Below are positions 39,961-49,287 of a stretch of DNA of 64,000 nucleotides, in pieces. Position 1 is the first letter of the stretch; every line of letters starts with the position of its first letter. The stretch is from Roseitalea sp. (lineage in GTDB: Bacteria; Pseudomonadota; Alphaproteobacteria; Rhizobiales; Rhizobiaceae), in assembly GCA_017642895.1 (NCBI GenBank), contig JAEPON010000009.1:62001-126000 (forward strand). Direction: 5' to 3'. A program made the position numbers and the translations under genes. Under the pieces are notes generated by a model. It was given only the letters and a program-made list of their open reading frames with translations, had not been told where the DNA came from and did no database searches.

Positions 39961-41154
39961 ATGGGCCATCAGGCAGTCATGGCTCGACCGGAGAAAGCCG
40001 TCTCCGGAAAGGCGGATCGCATCAAAAAAGTCGAAGTCACGCTGTTTTCCTACTCGATGGAAAACGTTGCGTATGGCGGTGTCGATCTTCGCGGCGCAAC
40101 CTCCGAACGACTGCGTCTGGCTGTTCAGATCTGGACAGAGGGCGGAGCAACGGGCTCCTATGTTGGTGGGCAGGCCAACTCACACGCACAATCGGTTCAG
40201 TGCGCAAGGGCTCTGTTGGGTCAGGACGCTTTCGCACGAGAAAGCGCCTATGAACGTCTGCGCCGGCGGCTGCGCAAAGAAGATCGGATGGGTGCAGGCG
40301 TAATAGACTGTGCCTTGTGGGACTTGGCAGGTCGTGCCTTTGGGCTGTCGGTGGCCGAGATGCTGGGCGGCTCCAAGACAAAAGTGAAAGCTTACGCAAG
40401 CACATGGTTCGGCGGCCAGGGCGGGGGACTGGCCTCGCCGGAAGCCTATGCCGAGTTTGCTGAAGAGTGTTTTGAGTTGGGATACCGCGCTTTCAAGATG
40501 CATGGTTGGACCGACGGCGGCACCCAGCAGGATATTGCGGCGATCCGAATGCTCGGCGACCGGGTCGGTAAGAAAATGGCGCTGATGCACGACAGCGCCT
40601 GCTCGTTTCGCACCTTTGCCGACGCGCTGGCGGTGGGCAGAGCCTGCGATGATGCCGGCTTCTTCTGGTACGAAGATCCCTATTCTGATGGCGGCCTGTC
40701 TGCACACGCCCACAGGCGCCTGCGCGAGATGATCAAAACACCGCTTGTGATCGGTGAGCATCTGCGCGGTCTGGAGCTGCACGCCAATCTGGTGCTGTCG
40801 GACGGTACGGATTTTGTTCGGGCCGATCCTGACTTTGACATGGGTATCACGGGCACGATGAAACTGGCCCGTTTTGCCGAAGTCATGGGGCTCGACGTTG
40901 AGCTGCATGCTCCAGGGCCCGCTCATCGCCACTGTATGGCGGCGATCCGCAACACGAATTTCTACGAACTGTCGATGGTCGGGCCGTCCAGAGGCAGCTT
41001 CAACGCGCCTGTATATGCCTGCGGTTACTCCGATGAACTCGATGCCGTTGGACCTGACGGCACGTTCCCGGTTCCAGACGGTCCCGGTCTTGGCGTGACC
41101 TACGACTGGGACCGGATCAGGGCCTCTGCGGTCGATACGGTCATTGTTGAATAG
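39961..41154 (+). CDS. enolase-superfamily dehydratase (mandelate racemase-like), copy 1
   Basis: 397 residues with the MR/muconate-lactonizing fold. The capping domain takes the first ~140 residues. The barrel has FKMHGW (likely base on strand 2), metal ligands in MHDSAC, FFWYEDPYSD and IGEHL, and a His-rich ELHAPGPAHRH near strand 7. Family members dehydrate or racemise sugar acids. The KxK typical of the MR subgroup is KMH here. About three quarters identical to the next gene in the barrel. First gene of a seven-gene operon with a peptide-type ABC importer. Substrate unknown. Confidence 0.88.
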   Translation: MGHQAVMARPEKAVSGKADRIKKVEVTLFSYSMENVAYGGVDLRGATSERLRLAVQIWTEGGATGSYVGGQANSHAQSVQCARALLGQDAFARESAYERLRRRLRKEDRMGAGVIDCALWDLAGRAFGLSVAEMLGGSKTKVKAYASTWFGGQGGGLASPEAYAEFAEECFELGYRAFKMHGWTDGGTQQDIAAIRMLGDRVGKKMALMHDSACSFRTFADALAVGRACDDAGFFWYEDPYSDGGLSAHAHRRLREMIKTPLVIGEHLRGLELHANLVLSDGTDFVRADPDFDMGITGTMKLARFAEVMGLDVELHAPGPAHRHCMAAIRNTNFYELSMVGPSRGSFNAPVYACGYSDELDAVGPDGTFPVPDGPGLGVTYDWDRIRASAVDTVIVE

Positions 41155-41162
41155 AGCTGTGA

Positions 41163-42371
41163 ATGGCTGATCTCCTTGAAGCGACAAACCACCGTGTGCG
41201 CCATCGCCGGAAGGGCGCCGCTATTTCGAAGGTCGAATTGTTCCTGTTTCATCAGGACATTCGCGACGTCTCGTTTGAGGCCAGTCCTGGTGGCATTGAC
41301 ATGCCCGACGCCGCCAGCCGGCAACTTCGGTTCGGTGTCACCATAACGACCCGGGACGGACGGCACGGCGAGTATATTGGCGGCCGCTCCAACATCTGGA
41401 TGCAGGCGCGTTTTCTTGCTGAGCGGATGCTGGGGATGAACGCATTTGGACGGGAGCAAATCTACGAGCTTTCGCGACGCGATCTGCGCAAAGAAGACCG
41501 GATCGGTGCTTGTGCGTTTGACAATGCTCTTTGGGACCTTGCCGGCAAAAGCGCAGGCGTTCCGGTGGTCAAGTTGCTCGGGGGTGACGTTGAAAGCCGG
41601 CTGCCGGCCTATGCCAGTACATGGTTTGGCGGCGAGGAGGGCGGTCTTTCCACGCCTGACCAGTTCGCGGACTTTGCCGAGGAATGTCTGGAGCTTGGTT
41701 ATCGCGGGTTCAAGATGCATGGCTGGACCGATGGCGATACGCAGCGCGATATCGCGGCCATCGGCGAACTTGGTCGGCGCGTGGGCGGCAAGATGGCGCT
41801 GATGCATGATAGCGCCTGCCATTTGAAAACGTTCGGTGATGCTTTGCTCGTGGGTCGAGCGTGCGACGAGGCCGGCTTTTTCTGGTTTGAAGACCCTTAT
41901 TCAGACGGCGGGCTGTCGGCCCATGCGCATCGTCGCCTCCGCCAGATGATCAAAACACCGATCCTGCTCGGCGAGCATGTGCGCGGCGTTGAGGCCATGG
42001 CCAACCTTGTAGCGGCTGATGGCACCGATTTCGTCCGCGCTGATCCGGATCTGGACATCGGAATAACCGGCACGATGAAACTTGCCGCATTGGCCGAAGC
42101 GTTCGGCCTCGATGTGGAGTTGCATGGGGCCGGTCCGGCCCATCGCCACTGCATGGCGGCGATCCGCAACACGAATTTCTATGAACTCGGCCTTGTCGGA
42201 CCATCAAGAGGCGGGCCGCTCACTTCGATATATGCGTGCGACTATTCGGACGCTTTGGATGCCGTCGGTGATGACGGCTGCTTCGCCGTGCCAAACGGAC
42301 CTGGCCTCGGTGTTGCTTACAACTGGGAGCACGTGCGGGCGAACCTCGTCGAGCACGTCGTTGTCCAGTGA
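41163..42371 (+). CDS. enolase-superfamily dehydratase (mandelate racemase-like), copy 2
   Basis: 402 residues, a tandem paralogue of the preceding gene. The active-site segments are almost unchanged: FKMHGWTDG, LMHDSAC, FFWFEDPYSDGGLSAHAHRR, LLGEHVRG and ELHGAGPAHRHCMAAIRNTN. The N-terminal capping domain, which sets substrate specificity, is the most divergent part (compare residues 20-60), so the two may act on related but different acids. It starts nine bases after the first copy. Confidence 0.88.
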   Translation: MADLLEATNHRVRHRRKGAAISKVELFLFHQDIRDVSFEASPGGIDMPDAASRQLRFGVTITTRDGRHGEYIGGRSNIWMQARFLAERMLGMNAFGREQIYELSRRDLRKEDRIGACAFDNALWDLAGKSAGVPVVKLLGGDVESRLPAYASTWFGGEEGGLSTPDQFADFAEECLELGYRGFKMHGWTDGDTQRDIAAIGELGRRVGGKMALMHDSACHLKTFGDALLVGRACDEAGFFWFEDPYSDGGLSAHAHRRLRQMIKTPILLGEHVRGVEAMANLVAADGTDFVRADPDLDIGITGTMKLAALAEAFGLDVELHGAGPAHRHCMAAIRNTNFYELGLVGPSRGGPLTSIYACDYSDALDAVGDDGCFAVPNGPGLGVAYNWEHVRANLVEHVVVQ

Positions 42372-42391
42372 TCATAAGAGGAGGAAGTGCA

Positions 42392-43981
42392 ATGCTTCAC
42401 TACGGCAGTCGTATCTTGAAAGCCGCAGCGGTAGCCCTGATCATGTCGGGGACTCCCGCTTTGGCCGACGAAATTCTCGATGTCAGGTTGGGCGGACGCG
42501 ACATTGGCTCGCTGGATCCGGCAAAGACAAAGACCGGCGATGATGAGTTTGTCGCGCTGCAGATTTTCAACTCGCTCGTGGCGCCACCGCGTGGCACGCT
42601 GAACATGGCGTTGGACCAGCTGCAGCCTCAACTTGCCGAGCGCTGGGAGATTTCCGACGACAAGAAGACTTGGACGTTTTACCTCCGCCCGGGTGTGAAA
42701 TGGCAAAAGGGCTATGGCGAAGTCAGCGCCGAGGACGTGAAGTTCTCCTATGAGCGCCAACTTGATCCGGATCTGGGCGGTGTGCACGGCGCAAGCTTCA
42801 AGGACATCGATACGATCGAGGTCATTGATCCGCTGACGGTTCGGTTCAACCTCAAACAAGGCAACGCATTTTTCCATGCTCAGGCTTTGACGCCAGGCTT
42901 CGGTCGTTTCATCGTGCCCAAGGCGGCGGTGGAAGAGCTGGGAGAGGATTTCGACACCAACCCGGTCGGCAGCGGGCCGTTTGAAATGGTCGAATACCAG
43001 CCGCAGGAAGGCATCACGTTGAAGGCCCATGAGGACTACTTCCTCGGTCGCCCGCCCATGGAAGAACTCCACTTCCACTATATTCCCGACAACAACGCAG
43101 CGACGATCGCATTCATCGGTGGCGAGTTGGATCTGACCAGCGGACAGCGGACGCCGGAATGGGTTGATCAGGTGACCAAAGCCGTGCCGGATGCCCAGCT
43201 GATTGCGCTTTCGCCTGGCAGCCTTCAGTTCCTTCATCTCAACATGACGGTGCCACCACTCGATGATGTTCGTGTTCGAAAGGCGTTGGCCTACGGTATC
43301 GATCGGAGCGCCTGGGCCAAGGTGTTCGGCGAGATCAGCGGTCCGCTGGAAACGATCGTTCCGCAGTCATTTTACGGCGCGATCCCGTTAGATATGGTGC
43401 CAGAAGATCTGCGTTATGAGTACAACCCCGAAAAGGCAAGGGAGCTGCTTGCCGAGGCAGGTTTTCCGGATGGGTTTTCGATCGATGCGATCATCAGCGA
43501 GCGTGACGACTATCTTACCAACATGCTGATGGTGCAGGACATGGTCCGCGCGATCGGCGTGGAGATCAATCTCCAGGTCAGCGACCATGCGACCTATCAT
43601 GCCAACCTCAGAGAGGACAGAGGGACAATTGTCGAGCTTTCGACCGGCATCGCGCCGTCGGCGCCAGCGGTGATCAACGAGTTCCTCCACTCGGCGGCTG
43701 CGGTTGGCAAACCGTCTGCATTGCGCAACTTCTCCCACTATGGTGATGTCGGCGGTAGCGTGGACGAGTTGGTCGAAGCGGCTGTTTCAGAAACCGATAC
43801 ACAGAAACAGTTGGAGCTGCTTTACGAAGCTCAGCTCCAGATCCTGCGCGATGTACCGGTTATTCCCAAGCAAACCGCGCGCCTGGTTTCGGTAGTGCAG
43901 GGGGAAATCGACCTTGGCTACGAACCCGTTGGCGGTTTTGGCCAGCATGAGTTTGCCACGGCTCGGCGCGTCGAAAACTGA
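42392..43981 (+). CDS. ABC transporter substrate-binding protein, family 5 (peptide/opine type)
   Basis: 529 residues from ATG 42392 (AGAGGAGG upstream; the frame start 42368 is too early). Signal peptide of about 24 residues (MLHYGSRILKAAAVALIMSG). The body follows the SBP_bac_5 pattern: LAERWEISDDKKTWTFYLRP, SAEDVKFSYERQL, NPVGSGPFEMVEYQP and VRKALAYGIDR. With the two permeases and two ATPases downstream it forms a full Dpp/Opp-type importer. Context with sugar-acid dehydratases suggests the cargo is not a plain dipeptide. Confidence 0.93.
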   Translation: MLHYGSRILKAAAVALIMSGTPALADEILDVRLGGRDIGSLDPAKTKTGDDEFVALQIFNSLVAPPRGTLNMALDQLQPQLAERWEISDDKKTWTFYLRPGVKWQKGYGEVSAEDVKFSYERQLDPDLGGVHGASFKDIDTIEVIDPLTVRFNLKQGNAFFHAQALTPGFGRFIVPKAAVEELGEDFDTNPVGSGPFEMVEYQPQEGITLKAHEDYFLGRPPMEELHFHYIPDNNAATIAFIGGELDLTSGQRTPEWVDQVTKAVPDAQLIALSPGSLQFLHLNMTVPPLDDVRVRKALAYGIDRSAWAKVFGEISGPLETIVPQSFYGAIPLDMVPEDLRYEYNPEKARELLAEAGFPDGFSIDAIISERDDYLTNMLMVQDMVRAIGVEINLQVSDHATYHANLREDRGTIVELSTGIAPSAPAVINEFLHSAAAVGKPSALRNFSHYGDVGGSVDELVEAAVSETDTQKQLELLYEAQLQILRDVPVIPKQTARLVSVVQGEIDLGYEPVGGFGQHEFATARRVEN

Positions 43982-44003
43982 CCAGCGCTCAACAATAACA
44001 GTT

Positions 44004-44029
44004 CCCGGATCGCTTGTGGGCGATCCGGG
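44004..44029 (+). other. intercistronic stem-loop between binding protein and permease genes
   Basis: A perfect 10-bp stem, CCCGGATCGC (44004-44013) with GCGATCCGGG (44020-44029), six-base loop, no T-run. In binding-protein operons such hairpins typically protect the upstream mRNA segment and lower expression of the permeases; that role is inferred here. Confidence 0.65.
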
Positions 44030-44050
44030 GTATCGCGGACCGGAACGCCA

Positions 44051-44983
44051 ATGCTGGGTTTTGTATTCAAACGCACCGGCGATGCCCTTCTAACGGCATT
44101 TCTTGTCTTCACCTTCGTGTTCTTTGCGATGCGATTGTTGCCCGGTGACCCTGTCGTTGCAATGCTGGGTGATCTTGCGGGCGAAGAAGTCATCGCCAAT
44201 GTCCGGCGATCGCTGGGTCTCGATCAGCCGTTGCTCGTTCAGTATGGCAACTTCCTCTGGGACCTGCTGCACTTCGATCTCGGAACATCGCTCATCAACC
44301 GCGCCTCCGTTGGCGAGTTGATGGCGTACAATCTGCCTTACACGCTGATGTTGACCCTCGCTTCCACGATCATCGGTATCGCGATAGGGTTGCCGCTGGG
44401 CGTTGTCTCGGCGATGCGGGCCGGACAAGCGACAGACCACACTACACGCATTGTCGCCCTGTTCGGCTCGGCGTTGCCGGACTTTTATGTCGGTGTTGTT
44501 TTCCTCCTTTTCTTCGGCCTCAGTCTGGGCTGGTTTCCGCTGCTTGGGGGCGGAGACTCTCCCTTTGACCTGCACCACCTCGCAATGCCGGCGATGGCGT
44601 TGGGAATGCTCAAGGGCTTTGCCTTTGTCCGCCTGACGCGAACTGCGGTTCTGGATGTGGCCAGCAAGGACTATGTGCGCACAGCGCGTGCTCTCGGCCT
44701 GCCTGGCCGCGACATCATCTGGCGCCATATCCTGCGCAATGCGATGATCCCGATCACCACCCATTTGTCGCTGTCCATCGTGGCCACGCTTGGCGGCACG
44801 ATTGCGCTTGAACTCGTCTTCAACCGGCCTGGTGTCGGGCAACTGCTGGTCGGCGCGGTGTCCTCGCGGGATTACACGCTCATTCAGGGCGGTATCGTCA
44901 TTCTCTCGCTGCTTGTTGTTTTCGTGAACTTCGTCACGGACCTGCTCTACGCGGTGATTGACCCACGCGTGAGGGCTGGCTGA
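44051..44983 (+). CDS. ABC transporter permease (DppB type)
   Basis: 310 residues, six transmembrane helices. The N-terminal LLTAFLVFTFVFFAMRLLPGDPV segment is diagnostic for the DppB/OppB family, and the EAA-type coupling loop reads ARALGLPGRDIIWRHILRNAMIP. It forms the membrane channel with the next gene product, whose ATG overlaps its stop (TGATG at 44982). Confidence 0.94.
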   Translation: MLGFVFKRTGDALLTAFLVFTFVFFAMRLLPGDPVVAMLGDLAGEEVIANVRRSLGLDQPLLVQYGNFLWDLLHFDLGTSLINRASVGELMAYNLPYTLMLTLASTIIGIAIGLPLGVVSAMRAGQATDHTTRIVALFGSALPDFYVGVVFLLFFGLSLGWFPLLGGGDSPFDLHHLAMPAMALGMLKGFAFVRLTRTAVLDVASKDYVRTARALGLPGRDIIWRHILRNAMIPITTHLSLSIVATLGGTIALELVFNRPGVGQLLVGAVSSRDYTLIQGGIVILSLLVVFVNFVTDLLYAVIDPRVRAG

Positions 44984-45795
44984 TGCTTGACCGTTTCTTC
45001 ATCCGCTTTTCCCTCGTCTTTCTGGGTGCGTTGGCCTGTGTTGTCGTCTTCGCCGACGTTATTCAGCCTCATGATCCGTTGGCGCAGGATTTTCTGAACC
45101 GCTCGGCCGGGCCCAGCGCGGAGTATTGGCTGGGCACCGACACGCTGGGGCGCGATGTGCTGTCGCGCATCATCGAGGGAGCCCGGCTGTCCATGATTAT
45201 CGGCATTGCTTCACCGCTCATCGCCGCGGTGATCGGCATCAGCATGGGAACGACTGCTGCCTATTTTGGCGGTTGGGTGGAGCGGGTGATCACCCGTGTC
45301 ACCGATATGATGATGTCCTTTGACCCCTTGCTGCTCGGCGTGCTGATCGTGGCGCTGTTGGGGCCGGGGCTGCAGAACCTTGCGGTAGCGATCGCCTTTG
45401 CGCTGGTGCCTTCCTTCATTCGATTGTCGCGAGGATCGACTTTGGCGGTTCGTCAGGAGGCGTATGTGGATGCGGCGATTGCGATGGGACGAAACACGAC
45501 GGGCACCATCCTGCGCCACGTGCTGCCGAACATTTCCGGCCCGCTGATCGTGATGACAACCATTTGGGTTGGCACCGCGATCCGCCTTGAAGCAACGTTG
45601 AGCTTCATCGGGCTTGGCGCGCAGCCGCCGATGCCTTCCTGGGGCAACATTGTCCGTGAGGGCGTGTCGGACATTTTTGGTTCACCCCTACCGGCTTTGT
45701 TTGCGGGCTTGGCCATCACGCTGACCGTGCTCTCCTTCAACGTGTTGGGTGATGCGCTGCGCGACTGGCTTGATCCTGAAAGACGCAACCAATGA
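44983..45795 (+). CDS. ABC transporter permease (DppC type)
   Basis: 270 residues, DppC/OppC type: N-terminal helix, HDPLAQDFLNR, GTDTLGRDVLSRII and the coupling loop AAIAMGRNTTGTILRHVLPNI. Overlaps both neighbours (TGATG at the start, ATGA at 45792), so subunit synthesis is coupled. Confidence 0.94.
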   Translation: MLDRFFIRFSLVFLGALACVVVFADVIQPHDPLAQDFLNRSAGPSAEYWLGTDTLGRDVLSRIIEGARLSMIIGIASPLIAAVIGISMGTTAAYFGGWVERVITRVTDMMMSFDPLLLGVLIVALLGPGLQNLAVAIAFALVPSFIRLSRGSTLAVRQEAYVDAAIAMGRNTTGTILRHVLPNISGPLIVMTTIWVGTAIRLEATLSFIGLGAQPPMPSWGNIVREGVSDIFGSPLPALFAGLAITLTVLSFNVLGDALRDWLDPERRNQ

Positions 45796-46766
45796 CTGCG
45801 CCTTTGCTTTCTGTTGAAGGGCTCCGTCTGGCTTTCGGGACCGGTGAGGATGCGATTGAAGCGCTGCGTGGCGTCGACATTTCAATCGGCCCCGGTGAGT
45901 GCCTGGGGCTGGTGGGCGAATCCGGTTCGGGCAAGAGCCTGACCGCCTTCACCACGATGGGATTGCTGCCCACACAGTCCCAAGTCGTCGCTGGCCGGGT
46001 GATGTTTGCCGGACAAGATCTGCTGCAGAAGAGTGAGCGGGAGTTGGAGCAGCTGCGCGGCAATGACCTTTCCATGATTTTCCAGGAACCGATGACGGCG
46101 CTTAATCCCGTCATGCATGTCGGTGAGCAGATCGCTGCCCCCCTGCGTCGCCATCTGGGCCTGTCGCGTAAGGCGGCGCGGACGCGGGCGATCGAGCAAC
46201 TGGATCTGGTTGGCATTCCGGATCCGCACGCCCGCGTCGACAATTTTCCGCATGAAATGTCTGGCGGTATGCGGCAGCGCACCATGATCGCAATGGCCCT
46301 TGCCTGCGACCCCAAACTGCTGATCGCGGATGAGCCGACGACGGCGCTGGACACGACGATCCAGGCCCAGATCATCGAACTGCTCAATGGGCTTCGAAGA
46401 GAACTGGGCCTTTCGATCCTGATAATCACCCATGACCTTGGTGTCATTGCCGAAATGGCCGACCGAGTAGCGGTCATGTATGGCGGTCGAGTGGTTGAGG
46501 AGTCCCCAGTGGACAAGCTTTTCGACGAACCGCTGCACCCCTACAGCAAGGGTCTGCTGCGTTCCACCCCGGATATCGACATGCCGGTCGCGCGGCGCCT
46601 TGCGACCATTTCCGGGGCGGTCCCACATGTGACGGAGCTGCCATCCGGCTGCACATTTCATCCACGCTGCCCCGATCGGCTGGAGATTTGCAGCAAGGAG
46701 GCTCCTGAGGAGAAATGCGTCGGCGCGGGCCGACGGGTGGCGTGCTGGGCGAGGGATGTGTCGTGA
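45792..46766 (+). CDS. ABC transporter ATP-binding protein (DppD type)
   Basis: 324 residues: Walker A GESGSGKS, signature SGGMRQR, Walker B LLIADEPTTALD, H-loop ITHDLGV, and the C-terminal oligopeptide-transporter extension with GCTFHPRCPDRLEIC, whose cysteines resemble the Fe-S binding tail known in DppD-like subunits. Pairs with the next gene product. Confidence 0.95.
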   Translation: MTAPLLSVEGLRLAFGTGEDAIEALRGVDISIGPGECLGLVGESGSGKSLTAFTTMGLLPTQSQVVAGRVMFAGQDLLQKSERELEQLRGNDLSMIFQEPMTALNPVMHVGEQIAAPLRRHLGLSRKAARTRAIEQLDLVGIPDPHARVDNFPHEMSGGMRQRTMIAMALACDPKLLIADEPTTALDTTIQAQIIELLNGLRRELGLSILIITHDLGVIAEMADRVAVMYGGRVVEESPVDKLFDEPLHPYSKGLLRSTPDIDMPVARRLATISGAVPHVTELPSGCTFHPRCPDRLEICSKEAPEEKCVGAGRRVACWARDVS

Positions 46767-47761
46767 CAGAAGAGCCGATTCTGAAGCTCGAACGTTTGCA
46801 AAAGGTGTTTGGTGGCAAGATCCACGCCGTTGACGGTGTCGATCTCGAAGTGCGCAAGCGGGAGACACTCGCGCTGGTGGGCGAATCTGGATGCGGCAAG
46901 TCGACCGTCGCGCGTCTGGCATTGCGGCTGACTGCGCCCACGGCCGGCACAATCGCTTTTGAGGGCCGCGACATCACCAAGCTGCCGCAATGGAAGCTGA
47001 AGTCCATCCGCAGAAGGCTCCAATTCGTCTTTCAGGACCCTTACTCCTCACTAGACCCGCGTGTTACAGCCGGTGCTTCCATCACCGAACCAATGTTTGT
47101 GCACGGCCTTGTGGGCTTCGGCGCCAAGCGCAAGGCGAAAGCCGGCGAATTGATGGAAAAGGTGGGCCTGTCGGCGAGACATGTGGACCAGTGGCCGCGT
47201 CAATTCTCCGGTGGTCAGCGCCAGCGGCTGGGCATTATTCGTGCCTTCTCAGTGGAGCCGCATCTCATCGTTGCCGATGAGCCTGTTTCAGCGCTGGATG
47301 TCTCGGTGCGCTCACAGGTGATCAACCTGCTTCAGGATCTGCAGGAAACAGTGGGCACGGCCTATCTGTTCATCTCCCATGACATGGCGACGGTGAAGCA
47401 TATCGCGGACCGGGTGGCGGTGATGTATCTGGGCCGGATCATGGAAACCGCGCCCAAGGAGACCTTTTTCAGCGCCCCCCACCATCCCTATTCGCAAGCG
47501 TTGCTCTCGGCGGTTCCTTCCTCGCATCCGCGCCGCAAACGGCAAAGAGTGGTGCTCCCCGGTGATCCGCCTTCGCCGGCCAAAACCCCGTCCGGCTGCC
47601 GGTTCCACCCCCGCTGCCCTATGGCAGTGGACCGGTGCCGCAATGAGGTGCCTGAACTGCGCGCGATTGGCAAAGATCATCAGGTGGCCTGCCACTTCGC
47701 TGCCCCGAACCCGTTGAATGTGAACGAGCTTCTACCCGCTGGATCGACGGCAACGGCCTAA
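46763..47761 (+). CDS. ABC transporter ATP-binding protein (DppF type)
   Basis: 332 residues from GTG 46763, which overlaps the previous stop (GTGA); an open frame from 46715 is upstream noise. Walker A GESGCGKST, signature FSGGQRQRL, Walker B LIVADEPVSALD, and a C-terminal CRFHPRCPMAVDRC extension. Last gene of the 39961-47761 operon; no clear terminator follows. Confidence 0.95.
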   Translation: MTEEPILKLERLQKVFGGKIHAVDGVDLEVRKRETLALVGESGCGKSTVARLALRLTAPTAGTIAFEGRDITKLPQWKLKSIRRRLQFVFQDPYSSLDPRVTAGASITEPMFVHGLVGFGAKRKAKAGELMEKVGLSARHVDQWPRQFSGGQRQRLGIIRAFSVEPHLIVADEPVSALDVSVRSQVINLLQDLQETVGTAYLFISHDMATVKHIADRVAVMYLGRIMETAPKETFFSAPHHPYSQALLSAVPSSHPRRKRQRVVLPGDPPSPAKTPSGCRFHPRCPMAVDRCRNEVPELRAIGKDHQVACHFAAPNPLNVNELLPAGSTATA

Positions 47762-47842
47762 GGTCACTGTTGTTGGGTGTTGGCGATGGGAAGGTCGTTG
47801 ATCAAGCGAGAGCTCTCAACGCCACGGGTGGGTGGGCCGTTG

Positions 47843-47898
47843 TGGCAGGCCACTATCGCCATATTGGCTTTTGACCGGCGCGCAGCCGGACTGTCTTG
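47843..47898 (+). promoter_or_regulatory. duplicated promoter/operator module, copy 1
   Basis: A 38-base block (47843-47880) is identical to 57378-57415. It contains an imperfect palindrome, GCCACTAT and ATATTGGC around CGCC (47848-47867), abutting a -35 TTGACC (47870-47875). After 17 bases, -10 TCTTGT (47893-47898) is conserved between the copies even though the spacer is not, which supports a real promoter. It lies about 55 bases before the first binding-protein gene. Confidence 0.6.
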
Positions 47899-47951
47899 TG
47901 TGAGCGCGCCCGGAGCCAAAGCGCAATGTCGGGTTTTTGGGAGGAAATCGT

Positions 47952-49265
47952 ATGCAGCTACCAGCTATGAAATCACTCGGGGCCGGCGTGGCGGTTCTGG
48001 CGATTGTCTGTGGTGCCAGTGCTGGTCTTGGTCGCTCGGCCTGGGCGCAAGACGGGATCAGTGGAGAGGTGTCTTTCGCCTGGTGGGGATCGCAAAGGCG
48101 CAACGAGGCTGTCATGGGCGTTGTGACGGCCTATGAGGCTGCTTATCCCGAGGCCAAAATTTTGCCCCAGCCCACCGATTTTTTCAATCATTGGGACCGT
48201 GTGACGATACAGGCCGCAGCCGGCCGGCTGCCCTGCGTGCCAATGATGCAAACACGATACCAGACACGGTATGAAAATCTGGGTGCTCTGCTGGCGCTCG
48301 ATCCATTGATCGAAGAAGGCAAGATCGATGTTTCAGCCATTCCCGAAGATGTGGTCGAGGGTCACCGGAGCGCGGACGGCAACCTTTATGTGCTTCCGGT
48401 TGGCCTTTGGTTCGAGACGTTCCAATACAACTGGCCAAAGCTGGAGCCAACCGGCGTTGAGGAGCCGGCCAATGATTGGACCTACGAGCGTTACGTCGAA
48501 TGGGCCGCCCAGGCACGCCAGAAACTGGATGATGATGTCTATCCATTAACGCAGCTTGGCGGCGAGATTCTTCAGTTCCAGCAATACGCCCAAAGCCGTG
48601 GCGAAGACCTATTCGAGGGCAGTGAGCCTGGTTTCAGCGCTGAGACACTGGCCGATTGGTTCAAACTGTGGGATCGAGCGCGTGAGGAGGGCCTGACGCC
48701 GTCTATGCCCATGAGCGCTGAAGAATCAGGCCAAGCCGTTCAGTCCTTCATGGCGCAAGGGATTACGCTTTCCCGAACCGATGGCGATGTAACCGCTTCG
48801 GACTTGCAGGCAACACTGGATGCTGCTGAAGGCGGTACAGTCCGACAGGTCAAACCGCCGAACGGCAACAACCCACTGACCTCAGGCAGCAACTCGCTGG
48901 CGATCTCGGCCAATTGTGACAATGTCGATGCCGCCGCCGCCTTTCTCAACTTTTGGCTCAATGATGAGGATGCAGGCGTTGAAATGCGTTCGCGGGCAGG
49001 GTTGACCCCAACCGCGACCCTACTGGAAGCGCAGGCCGCCGATCCAGCGTCTCCATCAACTCTCATTGATCGGATCACCATGTATACGGGCTTCGCCGAG
49101 ACCTATGGCGTCAACATTGATGTCTGGCCGGACAATACCCAGCACATGGTCCAAGAGTTCAAGAAACTCTACGAACAGGTCGGCTTTGAACAGATGGAGC
49201 CTGAAGAGGCAGCGACCTCTTTCTTTGAGGAGGTTCGGCGTTCGCTTGAAGAGGTCAATAACTGA
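47952..49265 (+). CDS. ABC transporter substrate-binding protein, family 1 (carbohydrate type), copy 1
   Basis: 437 residues with a signal peptide (MQLPAMKSLGAGVAVLAIVC) and a family 1 sugar-binding fold: GEVSFAWWGSQRRNEAVMGVV, NLYVLPVGLWFETFQYNW, and a C-terminal NIDVWPDNTQHMVQEFKKLYEQ. Start ATG 47952 follows GGGAGGAAA. It is a close duplicate of the protein at 57485-58792. The two permease genes follow directly; the ATPase is 10 kb away behind the second copy. Probable glycoside or sugar-acid importer. Confidence 0.93.
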   Translation: MQLPAMKSLGAGVAVLAIVCGASAGLGRSAWAQDGISGEVSFAWWGSQRRNEAVMGVVTAYEAAYPEAKILPQPTDFFNHWDRVTIQAAAGRLPCVPMMQTRYQTRYENLGALLALDPLIEEGKIDVSAIPEDVVEGHRSADGNLYVLPVGLWFETFQYNWPKLEPTGVEEPANDWTYERYVEWAAQARQKLDDDVYPLTQLGGEILQFQQYAQSRGEDLFEGSEPGFSAETLADWFKLWDRAREEGLTPSMPMSAEESGQAVQSFMAQGITLSRTDGDVTASDLQATLDAAEGGTVRQVKPPNGNNPLTSGSNSLAISANCDNVDAAAAFLNFWLNDEDAGVEMRSRAGLTPTATLLEAQAADPASPSTLIDRITMYTGFAETYGVNIDVWPDNTQHMVQEFKKLYEQVGFEQMEPEEAATSFFEEVRRSLEEVNN

Positions 49266-49287
49266 ACCTAACCAAGGGACCGCTTCG

